From JBKHJZ01 sp046537875 (GTDB lineage Bacteria; Actinomycetota; Acidimicrobiia; Acidimicrobiales; VFJN01), in NCBI GenBank assembly GCA_046537875.1, contig JBKHJZ010000066.1, positions 1-15,653 on the forward strand: DNA of 15,653 nt, written 5' to 3'. Below, piece by piece: positions 14,214-15,653 of this stretch; position 1 is the stretch's first letter; every line of letters begins with the position of its first letter. Position numbers and translations under genes: made by a program. The notes beneath the pieces are model-generated. The model worked only from the letters and a program-made list of their open reading frames with translations. It did not search any database and had not been told where the DNA came from.

Positions 14214-14263
14214 GCCCGACCTCGAGCGGGATGCGGCCGAGGCCAGATCCGGAGCGACCCGTA

Positions 14264-14300
14264 GGATCGGGGGATCGACGCCGATCGTGATCCCCGATCC
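14264..14300. promoter_or_regulatory. near-perfect palindrome before the VWA gene
   Basis: GGATCGGGGGATC (14264-14276) faces GATCCCCGATCC (14289-14300). The arms match except that the left has five G and the right four C. A nested GATCG/CGATC pair (14273-14277 and 14282-14286) lies inside. It could terminate the upstream gene or act as an operator or attenuator for the VWA gene. It contains the GTG at 14287 that would be the natural VWA start. Confidence 0.5.
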
Positions 14301-14426
14301 GCCGCCGCCGCCGCCGTCGACCTGGCTGCGGTCGCGGCCGCGCTCGGCGACCGCCTGCGCCGGGCGGGCGTCCCTGTCTCGGTCGACCAGGCGGGCCGGT
14401 TCGCCCGGGCGATCACCCGGGCCGGG
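14301..14426 (+). other. N-terminal coding extension of the VWA protein with no usable start codon
   Basis: This stretch is open in the same frame as the VWA gene and reads as protein: AAAAAVDLAAVAAALGDRLR, then RAGVPVSVDQAGRFARAITR and AG, directly continuous with VASIEDAYW. That is typical of the helical N-terminus of CoxE-like VWA proteins. The frame is closed by TAG at 14262-14264. No ATG, GTG or TTG occurs in frame between there and 14427. A GTG at 14287 is one frame off; one extra base between 14290 and 14300 would join it. Confidence 0.6.
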
Positions 14427-15494
14427 GTGGCGAGCATCGAGGACGCCTACTGGGTGGCGCGGGTCACGCTGGTGAGCGGGCGCGAGCACCTCGAGGCGTT
14501 CGACCGGGTGTTCACCGAGGTCTTCCGGGGCTTCGCCGACCCGGCGGAGACCCGGGGCGACCCCGGCGCGCCCGAGCTGCCACCGACCCTCCGCCATCCA
14601 CCGGATCGTGGCCCGGGCGCCGATCCGCGTCCGGCCGGCGCCCCGCCGCCCAGCACGGGCCGCAGCGGATCCTCCACCGCCGGCGAGGACGGGGACGGCG
14701 AGGGGACCAAGCGCGAGGTGACGGTCGGGCTGGTCAGCGGTGAGGAGCGGTTGGCGACCACCGACTTCGCCGAGCTGGGCCCCGACGAGCTGCGCGACCT
14801 GTACGAGGCGATGCAACGGATCCGGCTGACGCTGCCCGAACGGCGGGCACGCCGCCACCGCCGGCACCGGCGGGGCGACCGGCTCGACCTGCGGGCGACC
14901 GTGCGCCGCAGCCGCCGCACCGGTGGCGACCCGGTGGAGCACGTGGCCCGGCGGGCGCGCCGGCGGCCCCGCAAGCTGGTGGTGCTGTGCGACATCTCGG
15001 GATCGATGGCGCCGTACTCGCGGGCGTCGATCCAGTTCCTGCACGCCGCCACCGGCGCATCGGGCGCCGAGGTGTTCACGTTCGGCACCCGGTTGACCAG
15101 GCTGACCCGGGCGCTGGCCGTGGCCGACCCCGATCTGGCGCTCGACCGGGCGGCCGCCACCGCACCCGACTGGAAGGGCGGGACCCGCATCGGCACGGCG
15201 CTCAAGGTGTTCGTCGACGACCACGGGCGCCGGGGGCTCGCCCGGGGCGCGACGGTGGTGATCGTGTCGGACGGCTGGGATCGCGACGACCCGGAGATCC
15301 TCGGCGAGCAGATGGCTCGGCTCTCGCGGCTGGCGCACCGCATCGTGTGGATCAACCCCCGGCGGGCGGCCCCCGGGTTCGCACCGCTCGCCGGCGGGAT
15401 GGCCGCCGCGCTCCCCCACTGCGACGCCCTGGTGAGCGGCCACACGCTTCGCGCGCTCGGCGACGCGATGGCGTCGCTGGCAGGCAGCCGCTGA
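14427..15494 (+). CDS. CoxE-like VWA-domain protein (start uncertain)
   Basis: 355 residues from the first in-frame GTG; the true protein probably starts some 45 residues earlier. Seen: a helical N-terminal part, a low-complexity Pro/Gly-rich linker (about 40-95), a strongly basic segment ERRARRHRRHRRGDR (138-152), then the von Willebrand A domain with a complete metal-ion site. The site is DISGSM (D189, S191, S193), T253 in KGGTRIG and D282 in SDGWDRDD. CoxE-type VWA proteins work with MoxR/CoxD AAA+ ATPases in maturing metalloenzymes such as CO dehydrogenase. No such ATPase or dehydrogenase is visible here, so the client is unknown. There is no ribosome binding site before 14427, and the segment upstream is clearly coding. 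A partial gene converges from the right. Confidence 0.82.
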   Translation: MASIEDAYWVARVTLVSGREHLEAFDRVFTEVFRGFADPAETRGDPGAPELPPTLRHPPDRGPGADPRPAGAPPPSTGRSGSSTAGEDGDGEGTKREVTVGLVSGEERLATTDFAELGPDELRDLYEAMQRIRLTLPERRARRHRRHRRGDRLDLRATVRRSRRTGGDPVEHVARRARRRPRKLVVLCDISGSMAPYSRASIQFLHAATGASGAEVFTFGTRLTRLTRALAVADPDLALDRAAATAPDWKGGTRIGTALKVFVDDHGRRGLARGATVVIVSDGWDRDDPEILGEQMARLSRLAHRIVWINPRRAAPGFAPLAGGMAAALPHCDALVSGHTLRALGDAMASLAGSR

Positions 15495-15599
15495 GCGACC
15501 TCGCGGCTGGCCGCCGCCAGGCGGACCGCCCTCTCACCGGGTCCTCCTCGAGGTTCGCCGCCGGCGCCGGCCGCCCGGGCCGGTGCACCGCGGGGCCCG

Positions 15600-15653
15600 T
15601 CAGGCGTCGCCGTCGGGCTCGTAGCGCACTCGCACGTCGGCCACCTCCCGCGC
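15600..15653 (-). CDS. partial hypothetical protein, C-terminal end only
   Basis: A frame reading in from the right edge encodes AREVADVRVRYEPDGDA followed by TGA (15602-15600). The codons have the third-position GC pattern of the neighbours. With only 17 residues no family can be assigned. The 105-bp convergent gap before it (15495-15599) holds only GC-rich sequence in which I see no further feature. Confidence 0.4.
   Translation of the reverse strand, partial: AREVADVRVRYEPDGDA

Overview
The window is very GC-rich, with strong GC bias at third codon positions, many GTG starts and clean GGAGG-type ribosome binding sites. Together with GabD2, the CGNR zinc-finger regulator and candidate SigB/SigF-type promoters, this points to a high-GC Actinomycetota chromosome. 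An Acidimicrobiia-like origin is my guess, not something I can prove. There is no transposase, integrase, CRISPR array, tRNA or rRNA. I call twelve full-length protein genes and one partial gene at the right edge.

Left block (1-3629): a flippase-like membrane protein of the LPG-synthase TM (UPF0104/YbhN) family on the minus strand is divergent from an apolipoprotein N-acyltransferase-like protein. The latter has lost two of its three catalytic residues. A macro-domain protein converges on it.

Middle block (3630-8063): a small four-TM protein sits behind a good SigB/SigF-like promoter. Upstream of it on the same strand are a GabD2-type succinate-semialdehyde dehydrogenase and a Rid-family protein. 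The Rid gene is divergent from a CGNR/ABATE regulator across only 53 bp. That gap carries four GTAAC/GTTAC half-sites at an exact 16-bp period, a likely operator. Just downstream of the regulator lies a ClpP-fold protein in which Ser, His and Asp of the catalytic triad are all replaced.

Right block (8064-15653): an OsmC-family peroxidase, a full-length pyruvate:ferredoxin oxidoreductase (NifJ) and a dihydroorotate-dehydrogenase-like flavoprotein run in one direction. The last two overlap by 4 bp. Divergent from osmC are a HhH-GPD (endonuclease III-like) protein and a CoxE-like VWA protein. The VWA coding frame clearly starts upstream of its first usable start codon. A perfect-but-one-base palindrome lies exactly where one missing C would repair the frame.

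Recurring themes are enzyme folds without their catalytic residues (Lnt-like, ClpP-like, Rid, HhH) and short tandem repeats that span or flank stop codons at several gene ends. The most promising unit for a new system is the autoregulated-looking Rid / CGNR / pseudo-ClpP locus. The nifJ-DHOD-like pair is a recurrent association, in my recollection, with no settled role for the second protein.
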